This document shows positions 48,405-57,153 of a DNA stretch of 64,000 bases, piece by piece. Below the pieces are notes generated by a model. It did not search any database. It had not been told where the DNA came from and saw only the letters and a list, made by a program, of their open reading frames with translations. A program made the translations under genes and the position numbers. The stretch is from Streptomyces sp. NBC_01232 (GTDB lineage Bacteria > Actinomycetota > Actinomycetes > Streptomycetales > Streptomycetaceae), in NCBI RefSeq assembly GCF_035989885.1, contig NZ_CP108518.1:1240001-1304000 (forward strand), written 5' to 3'. The stretch's first letter is position 1. Each line of letters opens with the position of its first letter.

Positions 48405-49954
48405 CAGGACCCCCCTTGGTTCTTCCCGGCGTGGACGAGGGCCGGGTCGGCGACCGAGCGGCGCTCCTGCCAGAACCTGCCGTCACGTACCCGCCAGAAG
48501 CACATGACGGCCACACCCACGAGGGCGATGCCGATGCCGATGACCAGCGGTGGGCCGAGCCCGAACCAGGAGACGCCGCTGGCGGAGTTCTCCGGGTTGG
48601 ACATGTCGCCGATCGACTCCACCAGCAGCCAGATCAGCAGGCCGGCGCCGACCACCGGGCCGAGTCCGATCAGCAGGAAGTTGTGCACGTTCTCGAGCAG
48701 GTGGCGGCGGTAGTAGATGGCGCAGGCCAGGCCGGTGAGCGCGTAGTAGAAGGCGATGAGCAGGGAGAGCGCGGTCAGCGAGTCCAGGAGCGCGTTCTCG
48801 CTGATCTGGTTGACGATCAGGTACCAGCCGATGGCGATGCCGGCCACCCACCACGTGCTCACGTCCGGGGTCCGGAACCGCGGGTGGATCTGCGCCAGCC
48901 TGTGCGGCAGCGCGTGTCGGCGGGCCATGGACAGGGCGGTGCGCGAGGCCGGGATGATCGTGGTCTGGGTGGAGGCGAGCGCGGAGGTGGAGACCGCGAG
49001 GAGCACCACCCAGTCCCAGCCGCCCATGACCTCGTGGGCCAGCACCGCGAAGATGGCCTCCTCCTCGCCCGCGTTCTCGGCGAGGTAGGCGGTGCCCGCG
49101 TACGCGACGACCGCGAAGCCGACGGACAGGTAGGTGACGAGGAGGATCACGGTCGACCAGATGCCCGCCTTGCCGGGCGCCGTGGCGGAGTTCTCGACCT
49201 CCTCGGTGAGGTTGACCGCGGACTCCCAGCCCCAGTAGATGAACACGCCGAGCAGCAGCCCTCCGGTGAGGGCGGCGCCGCCGGCGCCGAAGGGGTTGAG
49301 CCAGGAGAGGGAGGGCTCGATCTCCTCCAGGCTGCTGGTGCCGGCGTAGACGCGGTAGATGGCGACCACGGCGAACGCCAGCAGGAAGAAGACCTGGGCG
49401 AGGATGAGGACGTCCTGGAGGTGGGCCGAGAGCTCGGTTCCGATGACGCAGATCCCGGTCATGACCAGGATCACCAGGACGGTGAGGCTCTGGCGGATCC
49501 ACGCGTTGGCGGCCCAGCTGTCGAGTCCGACGGCGAGCAGGCCGAAGTTCACTGCGACGTCCGCGAGCGAGCCGATGACCAGGACGCCGGTCATCGCGAT
49601 GGCCCAGCCGCCGAGCCAGCCCGCCCAGGGGCCCATGGCCCGGGTGACCCACGAGAAGGTCGTCCCGCAGTCCTGGTCGACCTTGTTGAGGTAGTAGAAG
49701 GCGGCGGCGATGAGCAGCATCGGGACGAAGGAGGCCAGCATCACGCCCGGTGCGTAGATGCCGACCAGCGCCACGATCGGCCCGAGGACGGCGGCCAGGG
49801 AGTAGGCGGGCGAGGTGGAGTTCAGTCCGATGACGAGCGCGTCGAGGAACCCGATCGCGTTGGCCTTGAGCGCCGCGTCCTGGCCCTCCGGTCCGGCGCC
49901 CGCACCGCCCCGGTCCATGTACGAGTCGTGACCCATGTACGAATGGTCACGCAC
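48404..49954 (-). CDS. APC superfamily amino acid permease
   Basis: A 516-residue transporter of about 12 helices. ALVIGLNSTSPAYSLAAVLGPIVALVG is the first helix pair with the substrate-binding break. GWESAVNLTEEVENS and the SALASTQTTIIPASRTALSMARRHALP segment are conserved in APC permeases. The N-terminus (HSYMGHDSYMD) contains a small duplication, so a start further in, such as the ATG of MDRGGAG, is possible. Transport of an amino acid is inferred. It is paired with the Usp gene. Confidence 0.83.
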   Translation of the reverse strand: MRDHSYMGHDSYMDRGGAGAGPEGQDAALKANAIGFLDALVIGLNSTSPAYSLAAVLGPIVALVGIYAPGVMLASFVPMLLIAAAFYYLNKVDQDCGTTFSWVTRAMGPWAGWLGGWAIAMTGVLVIGSLADVAVNFGLLAVGLDSWAANAWIRQSLTVLVILVMTGICVIGTELSAHLQDVLILAQVFFLLAFAVVAIYRVYAGTSSLEEIEPSLSWLNPFGAGGAALTGGLLLGVFIYWGWESAVNLTEEVENSATAPGKAGIWSTVILLVTYLSVGFAVVAYAGTAYLAENAGEEEAIFAVLAHEVMGGWDWVVLLAVSTSALASTQTTIIPASRTALSMARRHALPHRLAQIHPRFRTPDVSTWWVAGIAIGWYLIVNQISENALLDSLTALSLLIAFYYALTGLACAIYYRRHLLENVHNFLLIGLGPVVGAGLLIWLLVESIGDMSNPENSASGVSWFGLGPPLVIGIGIALVGVAVMCFWRVRDGRFWQERRSVADPALVHAGKNQGGS

Positions 49955-49988
49955 ACCGCACCGCCGCGCGAGGCGAGAAGACCCGGGG

Positions 49989-50582
49989 TCAGGGGCGGGT
50001 GTTCCAGCCCGCGATCACGGGGAGGCCGTGCTCCGTGGAGAGCATGCTGACGGTGCCGGTGCGCAGCAGGAACAGCCTGCCGTGCTCGGGCTCCAGGCGC
50101 AGGTAGCGGGAGGTCAGGACGCGCAGGAAGTGGCCGTGGGCGACGAGCACCACGTCGCCGTCGTCCGCCCGGAGCACCGGGGCGACCCGGGCCAGGGCGC
50201 GGTCGGCCCGGGCGCCCACCTGCGCGGCGCTCTCGCCGGGGTGCTCGGCGTCGCCGGGCGGGACGCCGTGGGTCCACAGCGACCAGTCGGGCGTGGTCCT
50301 CTGGATCTCCTCGGTGGTGATGCCCTCGTAGCCGCCGTAGTCCCACTCGTACAGGTCGGGGTCGCTCTCGCCGCCGGTGAGCCCCGCGAGCTCGGCGGTG
50401 GCGACGGCGCGGCGCAGCGGGCTGGTCAGCACCAGGGCGGGCTGCCGGTCCCGGAAGAAGGGGGCCAGCGAGATGGCCTCCTCGACCCCGCGCGCGGTCA
50501 GCGGGAGGTCGGTGCGTCCCGTGTGCCGCCCGTTCGCGCTCCAGGCCGTCTCGCCGTGCCTCACCAGCAACAGGTCGCTCAT
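49989..50582 (-). CDS. Histidine phosphatase family protein (phosphoglycerate mutase-like)
   Basis: A 197-residue branch-1 histidine phosphatase. The catalytic signature LLVRHGETAWSANGRHTGRTDLPLT is at the N-terminus, with RRAVATAEL, YEWDYGGYEGITTEEI and the second catalytic His in VAHGHFLRVL near residue 148. ATG at 50582 begins MSDLLLVRHG. Probably a small-molecule or sugar phosphatase of the cytoplasm; the substrate is unknown. Confidence 0.87.
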   Translation of the reverse strand: MSDLLLVRHGETAWSANGRHTGRTDLPLTARGVEEAISLAPFFRDRQPALVLTSPLRRAVATAELAGLTGGESDPDLYEWDYGGYEGITTEEIQRTTPDWSLWTHGVPPGDAEHPGESAAQVGARADRALARVAPVLRADDGDVVLVAHGHFLRVLTSRYLRLEPEHGRLFLLRTGTVSMLSTEHGLPVIAGWNTRP

Positions 50583-50652
50583 CCTCCGGACCCTATGCCT
50601 TCCGGCATGTCGGCGCCGGAGCACCCGGGCGGGCGTGTCAGTGTCGGGCGTC

Positions 50653-51414
50653 ATGGACGAGAACCGGGAGGCCGGGCGGAGGGCCGGGCCGCCGCCGCTC
50701 CCGCCGCACATGCCGGCGCTGATGGTCGTACTGACCGGGGTGACCGGGCTGGTGGAAGCGGTGAGCCTGCTGGCGCTCGGGCCGGCCTTCACGGCGATGC
50801 AGACGGGCAATGTGCTGTTCGTGGCCTTCGGGGCGGCCGGGGCGGGGCGTCTGGAGACGCTCGCGCCCGGGGTCTCGTTGGCCGCGTTCGTCGTCGGGGT
50901 GGTGTGCGGGTCCCACCTGGAGTCCGTGACCGAGGTCCGCGGTCGGCGCTGGTTCGTCATCGGGCTCGTCGCCGAGGCGGGGCTGATCCTGACCGCTGCG
51001 GGCGTCGGCTGGGGGCTGGTCGCGCAGTACGGATCCCCGGCCGTGCGGCATCTGGTGGTGATGGCGGTCCTGGCCACGGCGATGGGGTTGCGAAACACCA
51101 CGATCATGCGGGCGAACGTGCCCGGCGTGCCGACGACGCTGGTCACCCGGTCCATGACCGCCTTCATCGGCGCGACGGCCATGGGACGGGAGAACACGTA
51201 CGGATTCAGGACCGCGGGCTGGAAGCTGCGTGGCCTCTCCGTCCTGGCCATGTTCGCCGGCGGGTTCCTCGGGGCGCTGCTGCTGCGGGCCGGTGGGACC
51301 GTGGGCTGGCTGCTGCTGCCGGCCGGCGCGACGGTGCTGGTCGTGGGCCTGCTCTACCGGAGCCAGCCCGGGCTGCACACCGATCAGGCACCTGGCCGGG
51401 AACGATCGGGGTGA
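50653..51414 (+). CDS. DUF1275 (YoaK-like) membrane protein
   Basis: A 253-residue protein with about six hydrophobic helices. MVVLTGVTGLVEAVSLLALGPAFTAMQTGNVLFVAFG and MGLRNTTIMRANVPGVPTTLVTRSMTAFIG are the conserved DUF1275 segments. The function of the family is not established. In-frame GTG codons upstream (50635, 50641) are alternative starts; no clear ribosome binding site decides between them. Confidence 0.8.
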   Translation: MDENREAGRRAGPPPLPPHMPALMVVLTGVTGLVEAVSLLALGPAFTAMQTGNVLFVAFGAAGAGRLETLAPGVSLAAFVVGVVCGSHLESVTEVRGRRWFVIGLVAEAGLILTAAGVGWGLVAQYGSPAVRHLVVMAVLATAMGLRNTTIMRANVPGVPTTLVTRSMTAFIGATAMGRENTYGFRTAGWKLRGLSVLAMFAGGFLGALLLRAGGTVGWLLLPAGATVLVVGLLYRSQPGLHTDQAPGRERSG

Positions 51415-51427
51415 ACGGGGCCATTGG

Positions 51428-51433
51428 TACAGT
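51428..51433 (+). promoter_or_regulatory. -10 hexamer suggesting a leaderless Lrp transcript
   Basis: TACAGT lies 6 bp before the GTG at 51440, inside CCATTGGTACAG, a string also found at 5408-5419. Transcription starting near the GTG would give a leaderless mRNA, in keeping with the absence of a ribosome binding site. Confidence 0.4.
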
Positions 51434-51439
51434 CGGGGC

Positions 51440-51919
51440 GTGGCGGTGGACGAGCTCGACACCAGAATCCTGCGCCTGCTGATCGAGCAGCCGCGCACCA
51501 GCGTGCGCGAGTACGCCCGCATTCTCGGCGTCGCGCGCGGCACCCTGCAGGCACGGCTGGACCGGCTGGAGCGCACGGGTGTGATCACCGGGACGGGGCC
51601 GGTGCTCTCCCCCGCAGCCCTGGGCCATCCGGTGCTGGCCTTCGTGCACATCGAGGTCACCCAGGGGCACCTGGATGACGTGGGCGACGCGCTGGCCGCC
51701 GTACCGGAGATCATCGAGGCCTTCTCGATCACCGGCGGCGGGGACCTGCTGACCCGCGTGGCGGCCCGGGACAACGGGCACCTGGAGGACGTGATCCAGC
51801 GGCTGATCCAGCTCCCGGGCGTGGTCCGCACCCGCACGGAGGTGGCCCTGCGCGAGCGGGTGCCGCACCGGCTGCTGCCACTGGTCGAGTCCGTGGGCCG
51901 AAATGCCATGAAATCCTGA
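51440..51919 (+). CDS. Lrp/AsnC family regulator
   Basis: A 159-residue regulator. The N-terminal helix-turn-helix is LDTRILRLLIEQPRTSVREYARILGVARGTLQARLDRLERTGVI. The C-terminal RAM effector domain includes FVHIEVTQGHLDDVGDALAAVPEIIEAFSITGGGDLLTRVAARD. It probably senses an amino acid and may control nearby transport or metabolic genes. The start GTG at 51440 is supported by a -10 box placed for a leaderless message. Confidence 0.85.
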   Translation: MAVDELDTRILRLLIEQPRTSVREYARILGVARGTLQARLDRLERTGVITGTGPVLSPAALGHPVLAFVHIEVTQGHLDDVGDALAAVPEIIEAFSITGGGDLLTRVAARDNGHLEDVIQRLIQLPGVVRTRTEVALRERVPHRLLPLVESVGRNAMKS

Positions 51920-51973
51920 CAGGGCAGACAGGATTACCGGAACAGAACACGAGCGGCAGGACGGGCGCACCGG

Positions 51974-52651
51974 ATGATTTCCGTCATATTCGATCTCGAC
52001 GGCACGCTGGTGGACAGCGAGCCGAACTACTACGAGTCCGGGCGCCGCACGCTGGAGCGGCACGGGGTCCCCGATTTCACCTGGGAGCAGCACTCCCGTT
52101 TCATCGGCATCGGCACGCTGGAGACGCTGGGGATCCTGCGGGAGCGGTACGCGATCCGGACGCCGGTCGAGCAGCTGCTCGCCGAGCAGAACGCCGCCTA
52201 CCTGGAGCTGGCCCGTACCCGGACCGAGGTCTTCCCGCAGATGCGCAAACTCGTCGAGCGGCTGCACACCGAGGGAACGGCGATGGCGGTGGCCTCCGGC
52301 TCCTCTCTCGAGGCGATCGACGCCGTCCTGGCGGGCACGGGGCTGGACGCGCTGCTGACCACGGTGGTCTCCGCCGAGGAGGTCGCGCACGGCAAGCCCG
52401 CTCCGGACGTGTTCCTGGAGGCGGCCCGCCGGCTGGGCGCCGAGCCCGCCGACTGCGTGGTCGTCGAGGACGCGGCGCCGGGGGCGCGGGCCGCCCGTGC
52501 CGCGGGCATGGCCTGCATGGCGATCCCGTACGCTCCCGGCATCGCGGGGGACCCGGCCTTCGCGTCCGCCGGGCTCCTCTTCCCGGGCGGACAGCCGGAG
52601 TTCAGCGCGGACGCGGCCCATGAATGGCTGGCCGCTCGCCGGGCGCGTTAG
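51974..52651 (+). CDS. HAD family phosphatase (beta-phosphoglucomutase-like)
   Basis: A 225-residue haloacid dehalogenase-like hydrolase. Motif I is IFDLDGTLVDSEP (nucleophile Asp), motif II VASGSS, motif III Lys in HGKPAPDVFLEAA, and motif IV VVVEDAAPGARAA. Short cap helices fit the beta-phosphoglucomutase/phosphonatase subgroup. It probably dephosphorylates a sugar phosphate; the exact substrate cannot be read from sequence. Confidence 0.87.
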   Translation: MISVIFDLDGTLVDSEPNYYESGRRTLERHGVPDFTWEQHSRFIGIGTLETLGILRERYAIRTPVEQLLAEQNAAYLELARTRTEVFPQMRKLVERLHTEGTAMAVASGSSLEAIDAVLAGTGLDALLTTVVSAEEVAHGKPAPDVFLEAARRLGAEPADCVVVEDAAPGARAARAAGMACMAIPYAPGIAGDPAFASAGLLFPGGQPEFSADAAHEWLAARRAR

Positions 52652-52700
52652 AACTGTCCGCTCTCTGGCGCCGTGCGAGGGCGGCTGTCACCATGCCTGC

Positions 52701-54059
52701 GTGACCGCGACCCTCCCCCGGGACACCCGCAGCGGCGGACCGCGCCGGTGGCCTCTGCTCGGCAACCTGCCCGCCTTCACCCGTGATCCGCTGGCCTTCT
52801 TCGAGTCACTGCGCGACGGCTACGGCGACTGGGTGCCCTGGGCGCTGGGCCCGCAGCGCAACATCCTGGTCTCCCGGCCCGAGCACGCCGGCGAACTGCT
52901 GGGAGCGGTCGAGTCCACCTTCCGGCCGACGGAACTGGGCTGGGCCTTCCGCCAGTTGCTGGGCAACGGGGTGGTGGTCGCCACCGGGGACGACTGGCGG
53001 CGCAAGCGGGCGCTGGTCCAGCCCGCCGTACGGCCCCGCCAGGTGCGCTCGTACGCCGCCACGATGGTGGAGTGCGCGGACGCCCTGGCGAGCGGCTGGC
53101 GCGCGGGCGAACGGATCGACGTGCACCGGGAGATGGCCGGGCTCACGCAACGGATCGCGGTGCGCACGCTGTTCGGGAGCGACGCCGCCGGCCGGGAAGC
53201 GCCGATCAGCGCGGCCATGGCCACGGCCCAGCGGGAACTGGGGGCGGAATTCCGGGGGCTGACGCTGTTCCTGCCGCCCTGGGTGCGCACTCCGGGGCGC
53301 CGCCGGATGCGGGAGGCCGTGGCGGTGCTCGACCGGGAGATCGAACACGTCATACGGGAGCACGAGGCGGCCTCGGCCGCGGGCGCGGAGCGCGACGACC
53401 TCCTCAGCCGGCTGCTCGCGGCCCGCGACGAGAACGGCGGCCCGCTCTCCCGCAAGGAGCTGCGGGACGAGTCGATCACCCTCTACATCGGCGGCCACGA
53501 GACCACCTCGACCACCCTGACCTGGGCCTGGCAGCTGCTGTCGGGCGCACCCGCGGCGCGGGCCCGGCTGACGGAGGAGCTGGACCGGGTGCTCGGCGGC
53601 CGGCTGCCGACGTACGAGGACTACGCGAGGCTGCCCTGGACGCAGCAGGTGATCAAGGAGGCGCTGCGGATCTATCCGCCGATCTGGCTGATCTCGGCGG
53701 TGGCCACGGACGGGGCGACCATCGGCGGGCGGGCGGTGCCGGCCGGGACCTCGGTATGGACCAGCCCCTGGTCGGTGCACCGGGACCCGCGGTGGTTCCC
53801 GGACCCGGAGGCCTTCCGCCCCGAGCGGTGGGACGAGGACGCCCCGCATCCGGTGCCCGAGCACGCCTGGTTCCCCTTCGGCGGCGGCCCGCGGGCCTGC
53901 CTGGGGGCGCGGTTCGCCCTGGTGGAGGCCGCGCTCGTGCTGGCCGTGCTGGCGCAGCGGTTCCACCTGGACAGCGGCCGCGAACGCGCCGGGGTCTTCC
54001 CGGGACTCACACTGCAGCCGACCGCCCCGGTCCTGGCGACGCTGCGCCCCTCGCCCTAG
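52701..54059 (+). CDS. Cytochrome P450 (class resembling terpene/fatty-acid type oxygenases)
   Basis: A 452-residue P450 with proline-rich RRWPLLGNLPAF at the N-terminus, the I-helix YIGGHETTSTTLTWAW, ExxR in KEALRIYPP, the FRPERWDED segment, and the haem loop FPFGGGPRACLGARFALVEA. This layout (PERF-type, GGGPRxCxG) belongs to the long P450s related to CYP102/CYP170 rather than to the in-cluster P450. The GTG at 52701 is chosen because an ATG 8 bp earlier is in another frame and stops at once. It is 5 kb outside the NRPS cluster and no redox partner is adjacent. A link to the peptide is unproven. Confidence 0.87.
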   Translation: MTATLPRDTRSGGPRRWPLLGNLPAFTRDPLAFFESLRDGYGDWVPWALGPQRNILVSRPEHAGELLGAVESTFRPTELGWAFRQLLGNGVVVATGDDWRRKRALVQPAVRPRQVRSYAATMVECADALASGWRAGERIDVHREMAGLTQRIAVRTLFGSDAAGREAPISAAMATAQRELGAEFRGLTLFLPPWVRTPGRRRMREAVAVLDREIEHVIREHEAASAAGAERDDLLSRLLAARDENGGPLSRKELRDESITLYIGGHETTSTTLTWAWQLLSGAPAARARLTEELDRVLGGRLPTYEDYARLPWTQQVIKEALRIYPPIWLISAVATDGATIGGRAVPAGTSVWTSPWSVHRDPRWFPDPEAFRPERWDEDAPHPVPEHAWFPFGGGPRACLGARFALVEAALVLAVLAQRFHLDSGRERAGVFPGLTLQPTAPVLATLRPSP

Positions 54060-54290
54060 GTGTCCCGTTCGACAGTGATCCCAGCGCCGGTGAAGAAGGC
54101 GTGGGCCCGTTGCCAGAATGTTGCCGAGCTTCTTGATGCCGACGTGCACGAGCTCGCCGGGCTTCTCGCGTTCGTAGCGGCGCATGACGTGCCCGGTCGC
54201 GCGGTCGAGGCGGGCCAGCCGGTAGCGGGTCAGGGCGCGGTGGACGGTCGAGGGGACAAGGCCGAGCAGGACCCGGGTGCAAAGCAGGCG
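54060..54290 (-). pseudogene. IS481-family transposase remnant
   Basis: On the minus strand one frame reads GLVPSTVHRALTRYRLARLDRATGHVMRRYEREKPGELVHVGIKKLGNI, the hallmark of IS481 transposases just before the catalytic domain. It then jumps, with a frame change, to WQRAHAFFTGAGITVERD, which in intact proteins lies about 60-70 residues later. Start, catalytic DDE residues and end are missing, so this is an internally deleted relic. It ends against the P450 stop. Confidence 0.75.
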
Positions 54291-54339
54291 TCTCAGCTCT
54301 CGGCGGGGCGGCGGGCTGGTCTGCTTTCCGGGAATCGGA

Positions 54340-54411
54340 TCGCCGTCAACGAGGTTGGTGGGGACGAGCCGTTAATCGCCATCAACGGGGTTGGTGGGGG
54401 ATGAGCCGTTA
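54340..54411 (+). repeat. 36-bp imperfect direct duplication upstream of the quinone oxidoreductase
   Basis: Two adjacent 36-bp copies (54340-54375 and 54376-54411) share TCGCC(G/A)TCAACG(A/G)GGTTGGTGG and GAGCCGTTA with a few mismatches. The second copy contains the ATG at 54401 that would be an alternative start of the following gene. The duplication may have arisen when the neighbouring IS481 copy decayed. Confidence 0.65.
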
Positions 54412-54421
54412 TTGGAGGGCC

Positions 54422-55432
54422 ATGCGAGCGATTCAGGTGTACGAAGTGGGCGGTCCCGAGGTGCTGCAGGAGGCCGAGGTGGACCAACCGCGGCCGGGTC
54501 CGGGCGAGGCGATCGTGGAGGTCGCCGCATCCGGGGTCAACTTCCTCGACGTCTATCACCGCGAAGGCCGGTACAGCCTCCCGCTGCCCTTCACCCCGGG
54601 CGCTGAGGGCGCCGGCACGGTCCTCGAAGTTGGACCCGGCGTCGCTGACGTCGCGGTCGGGGACCGGGTCGGTTGGGTGGAGATTCCCGGCACGTATGCC
54701 GAGCGGGCCGTCGTGGACTCCTCCCGGCTGGTGCCGCTGCCCGACGACATCGGCTTCGAGACAGCCGCCGCCGTGCTCCTCCAAGGCATGACCGCGCACT
54801 ATCTCGTCAAGGACGCCTACCCGGTTCAGGGGGGCGACACGGTGCTCGTGCATGCGGCTGCTGGTGGCATGGGGCTGCTTCTGACCCAGCTCATCACCCA
54901 TCTCGGCGGCAGGGTGATCGGCACGACGTCGACCACGGCGAAGGCCGAGCTGGCGAAGCGTGCCGGGGCCGCTGAGGTGATCCTTTCCTCCGCAGTCGAC
55001 GATCTCGCGGCCGAGGTGAGGCGGCTCAACGGCGGTCAGGGACTGCCGGTTGTCTTCGACGGCGTCGGCGCGCACACCTTCGATGCGAGCCTCGCCAGCC
55101 TGCGAACCCGCGGCCATCTCGTGCTCTTCGGCGCGGCAAGTGGTGCCGTGCCTCCGTTTGATCCGATTCGGCTCGCCCACGGCGGTTCGCTGACCCTGAT
55201 CCGGCCCAGCCTCGGGGACTTCATCGCCGATCGGTCCGAACTGCTCCGGCGGGCCGCCGATGTGTTCGAGTGGGTGCGCTCCAAGGCGCTCGAGGTCACC
55301 GTAACGGGCCGCTACGCATTGTCCGAGGCCGCCCAGGCCCACAGCGATCTGGAGGCTCGGCGTACCACCGGCAAGCTGCTCGTCGTACCCGATGCGGCCG
55401 CTATGGGACGCCGCGAGGAGACGCAGAGCTGA
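54422..55432 (+). CDS. Zinc-independent quinone oxidoreductase (MDR superfamily)
   Basis: A 336-residue NADPH-dependent medium-chain reductase. SGVNFLDVYHREGRYSLPLPFTPGAEGAGTV is the catalytic-domain signature, VHAAAGGMGLLLTQLITHLGGRVIGTTST the nucleotide-binding Rossmann turn, and VFDGVGAHTFDASLASLRTRGHLVLFG follows. No zinc-ligand cysteines are seen, as expected for QOR. A ribosome binding site GGAGGG is 2 nt before ATG 54422; ATG 54401 would add 7 residues. Third-codon-position GC looks lower than in neighbouring genes, consistent with separate acquisition next to the IS debris. Confidence 0.87.
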   Translation: MRAIQVYEVGGPEVLQEAEVDQPRPGPGEAIVEVAASGVNFLDVYHREGRYSLPLPFTPGAEGAGTVLEVGPGVADVAVGDRVGWVEIPGTYAERAVVDSSRLVPLPDDIGFETAAAVLLQGMTAHYLVKDAYPVQGGDTVLVHAAAGGMGLLLTQLITHLGGRVIGTTSTTAKAELAKRAGAAEVILSSAVDDLAAEVRRLNGGQGLPVVFDGVGAHTFDASLASLRTRGHLVLFGAASGAVPPFDPIRLAHGGSLTLIRPSLGDFIADRSELLRRAADVFEWVRSKALEVTVTGRYALSEAAQAHSDLEARRTTGKLLVVPDAAAMGRREETQS

Positions 55433-55445
55433 TCGCGGGTGACGA

Positions 55446-55511
55446 GGTCGGGGATCTTGGAGACTGAGATGTCGAGGGCACGGCCGACCGTCATCGCCAA
55501 GATCCCCGACC
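55446..55511. terminator. Inverted repeat downstream of the quinone oxidoreductase
   Basis: A perfect 15-bp inverted repeat (GGTCGGGGATCTTGG at 55446-55460 and CCAAGATCCCCGACC at 55497-55511) with a 36-nt loop begins 13 bp after the stop codon. It could terminate transcription. The rest of the 266-bp gap to the next gene shows no convincing open frame, although a trace of an old coding sequence is possible. Confidence 0.45.
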
Positions 55512-55698
55512 GCTTCAGGCACTCGGCAGGCCAAGATCAAGTTCTGGAGGGTTTCGGGCGTCGGGGTCCCACCCCTTCAAGATCCCTCAGCCGAGACCTG
55601 GCTCACCCGTCCACAACCTCCCGGGACAGACCACCTACTGGGGAGCTCTTTCGGCCTGCCCCGGGAAGATCCGGCGCCCACCGCAAGTTAGTAGAAGC

Positions 55699-56808
55699 GT
55701 GAACAACATGACGCGGGGTGCGGACGTGCCGGTGGACGTGGACGTGGTGGTCGTCGGCGCCGGGCAGGCGGGCCTGTCCAGCGCCTACCACCTCACCCGG
55801 GCGGGACTCGACCACGTGGTCCTGGACCACGCGCCCCGTCCGGGCGGGGCCTGGCAGTTCCGCTGGCCCTCGCTCACCTACGGCAAGGTCCACGGCATGC
55901 ACGCCCTGCCCGGCATGGAGCTGACGGGCGCCGACCCGATGCGTCCGTCGTCCCAGGTCGTCGGGGAGTACTTCGCCGCCTACGAGGACCGCTTCGACCT
56001 GCGCGTACGCCGCCCCGTGGACGTGACCGCGGTACGCGAGGGGGATGCGGGCCGGCTGCGCGTGGAGACCTCCGCGGGCATCTGGTCGGCGCGCGCCCTG
56101 ATCAACGCCACGGGAACCTGGGACCGGCCGTTCTGGCCGCGCTACCGGGGCCAGGAGACCTTCCGCGGCCGCCAGGTGCACACCGCGAACTATCCGGGGC
56201 CGCAGGAGTTCTCGGGGGCGCGGGTGATCGTCGTGGGCGGCGGCACCTCGGCGGTGCAGCACCTGCTGGAGATCGCCGAGGTGGCGGCGGAGACCACCTG
56301 GGTGACGCGGCGGCCCCCGGTCTTCCGCGACGGGAGCTTCGGCGAGGCCGAGGGCCGGGCCGCGGTGGCCCTGGTGGACGAGCGGGTGCGCCGGGGGCTG
56401 CCGCCGCAGAGCGTGGTCAGCGTGACGGGGCTGCCCCTCAACGAGGCGGTCCGGGCCGGTCTGGCCTCGGGCGTGCTCGACCGGCGACCCGTCTTCGACC
56501 GGATCACCCCCGCCGGCGTCGCCTGGGCGGACGGGAGCCGGGTGGACGCGGACGTCATCCTGTGGGCCACCGGGTTCCGCGCGGCCGTCGACCACCTCGC
56601 CCCGCTGAGGCTTCGCGAGCCGGGCGGAGGCATCCGGGTCGAGGGGACCCGTGCCGTGCGGGACGAGCGGATCCACCTGGTGGGCTACGGCCCGTCGGCG
56701 TCGACCATCGGCGCCAACCGCGCGGGCGGCGCCGCGGTCCGCGACATCCGCCGGCTCCTGAACCGGCAGAGGGCCGTAGTGCCGGTGGCCGCAGCGCCGG
56801 TGGCCTGA
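55699..56808 (+). CDS. FAD-dependent NAD(P)-binding monooxygenase/oxidoreductase (CzcO-like)
   Basis: A 369-residue two-dinucleotide-binding flavoprotein. VVVVGAGQAGLSSAYHL (FAD) is at residue about 16, VIVVGGGTSAVQHLLEIAE (NADPH) at about 175, and LWATGFRAAVDHLAPL near 292 is the ATG motif of class B-like flavoproteins. It resembles the CzcO/YpdA group rather than full Baeyer-Villiger enzymes. The GTG at 55699 or ATG at 55708 may be the start; no strong ribosome binding site is seen. The substrate is unknown. Confidence 0.83.
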   Translation: MNNMTRGADVPVDVDVVVVGAGQAGLSSAYHLTRAGLDHVVLDHAPRPGGAWQFRWPSLTYGKVHGMHALPGMELTGADPMRPSSQVVGEYFAAYEDRFDLRVRRPVDVTAVREGDAGRLRVETSAGIWSARALINATGTWDRPFWPRYRGQETFRGRQVHTANYPGPQEFSGARVIVVGGGTSAVQHLLEIAEVAAETTWVTRRPPVFRDGSFGEAEGRAAVALVDERVRRGLPPQSVVSVTGLPLNEAVRAGLASGVLDRRPVFDRITPAGVAWADGSRVDADVILWATGFRAAVDHLAPLRLREPGGGIRVEGTRAVRDERIHLVGYGPSASTIGANRAGGAAVRDIRRLLNRQRAVVPVAAAPVA

Positions 56809-56842
56809 GCCGTCGGGCGGGAGCGCCCTCTAAGCTGGCCGT

Positions 56843-57109
56843 TTAACCTCGGCGCGAGATGAGCCGGGCGAGTGTCTCTGTGGGCCAGCAGAGCCATGCG
56901 AGAAGCGGGCTCATGACCAGGAACCAGTGGACACTGATTCGGCCCTGCTCCTTGTCCAGGATCGCTGGTGCCTCATCCCGGTAGACGTAGCGGAGGTAGC
57001 GACGGCGGACCGGCGCTCCAGCCATCAGCGGCACTGGCGAGGCGACAAGGATGGCCAACGGGACCAGGACTTTCGCAGCGGTGAGCTTCGCCTTCTCCTC
57101 ATATCGCAT
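56843..57109 (-). CDS. Hypothetical small membrane protein
   Basis: An 88-residue frame with a hydrophobic segment at residues 12-31 (AKVLVPLAILVASPVPLMAG), a basic stretch RRRYLRYVYRDE, and a second hydrophobic segment at 61-78 (VHWFLVMSPLLAWLCW), ending in SRRG. This gives two predicted membrane helices with a short loop. The family is not recognised. It is divergent from the following zinc-ribbon gene and has lower GC than the cluster genes. Confidence 0.5.
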   Translation of the reverse strand: MRYEEKAKLTAAKVLVPLAILVASPVPLMAGAPVRRRYLRYVYRDEAPAILDKEQGRISVHWFLVMSPLLAWLCWPTETLARLISRRG

Positions 57110-57153
57110 GCGCTCAGCCTGTCGTCTAACCTCAACTCCTTGAAGGGGTGGGT

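Noticed and set aside
52701..54059. Second P450 as a tailoring enzyme of the peptide cluster
   Set aside because: It lies outside the antiporter border among unrelated genes and belongs to a different P450 subgroup; kept only as an open possibility.
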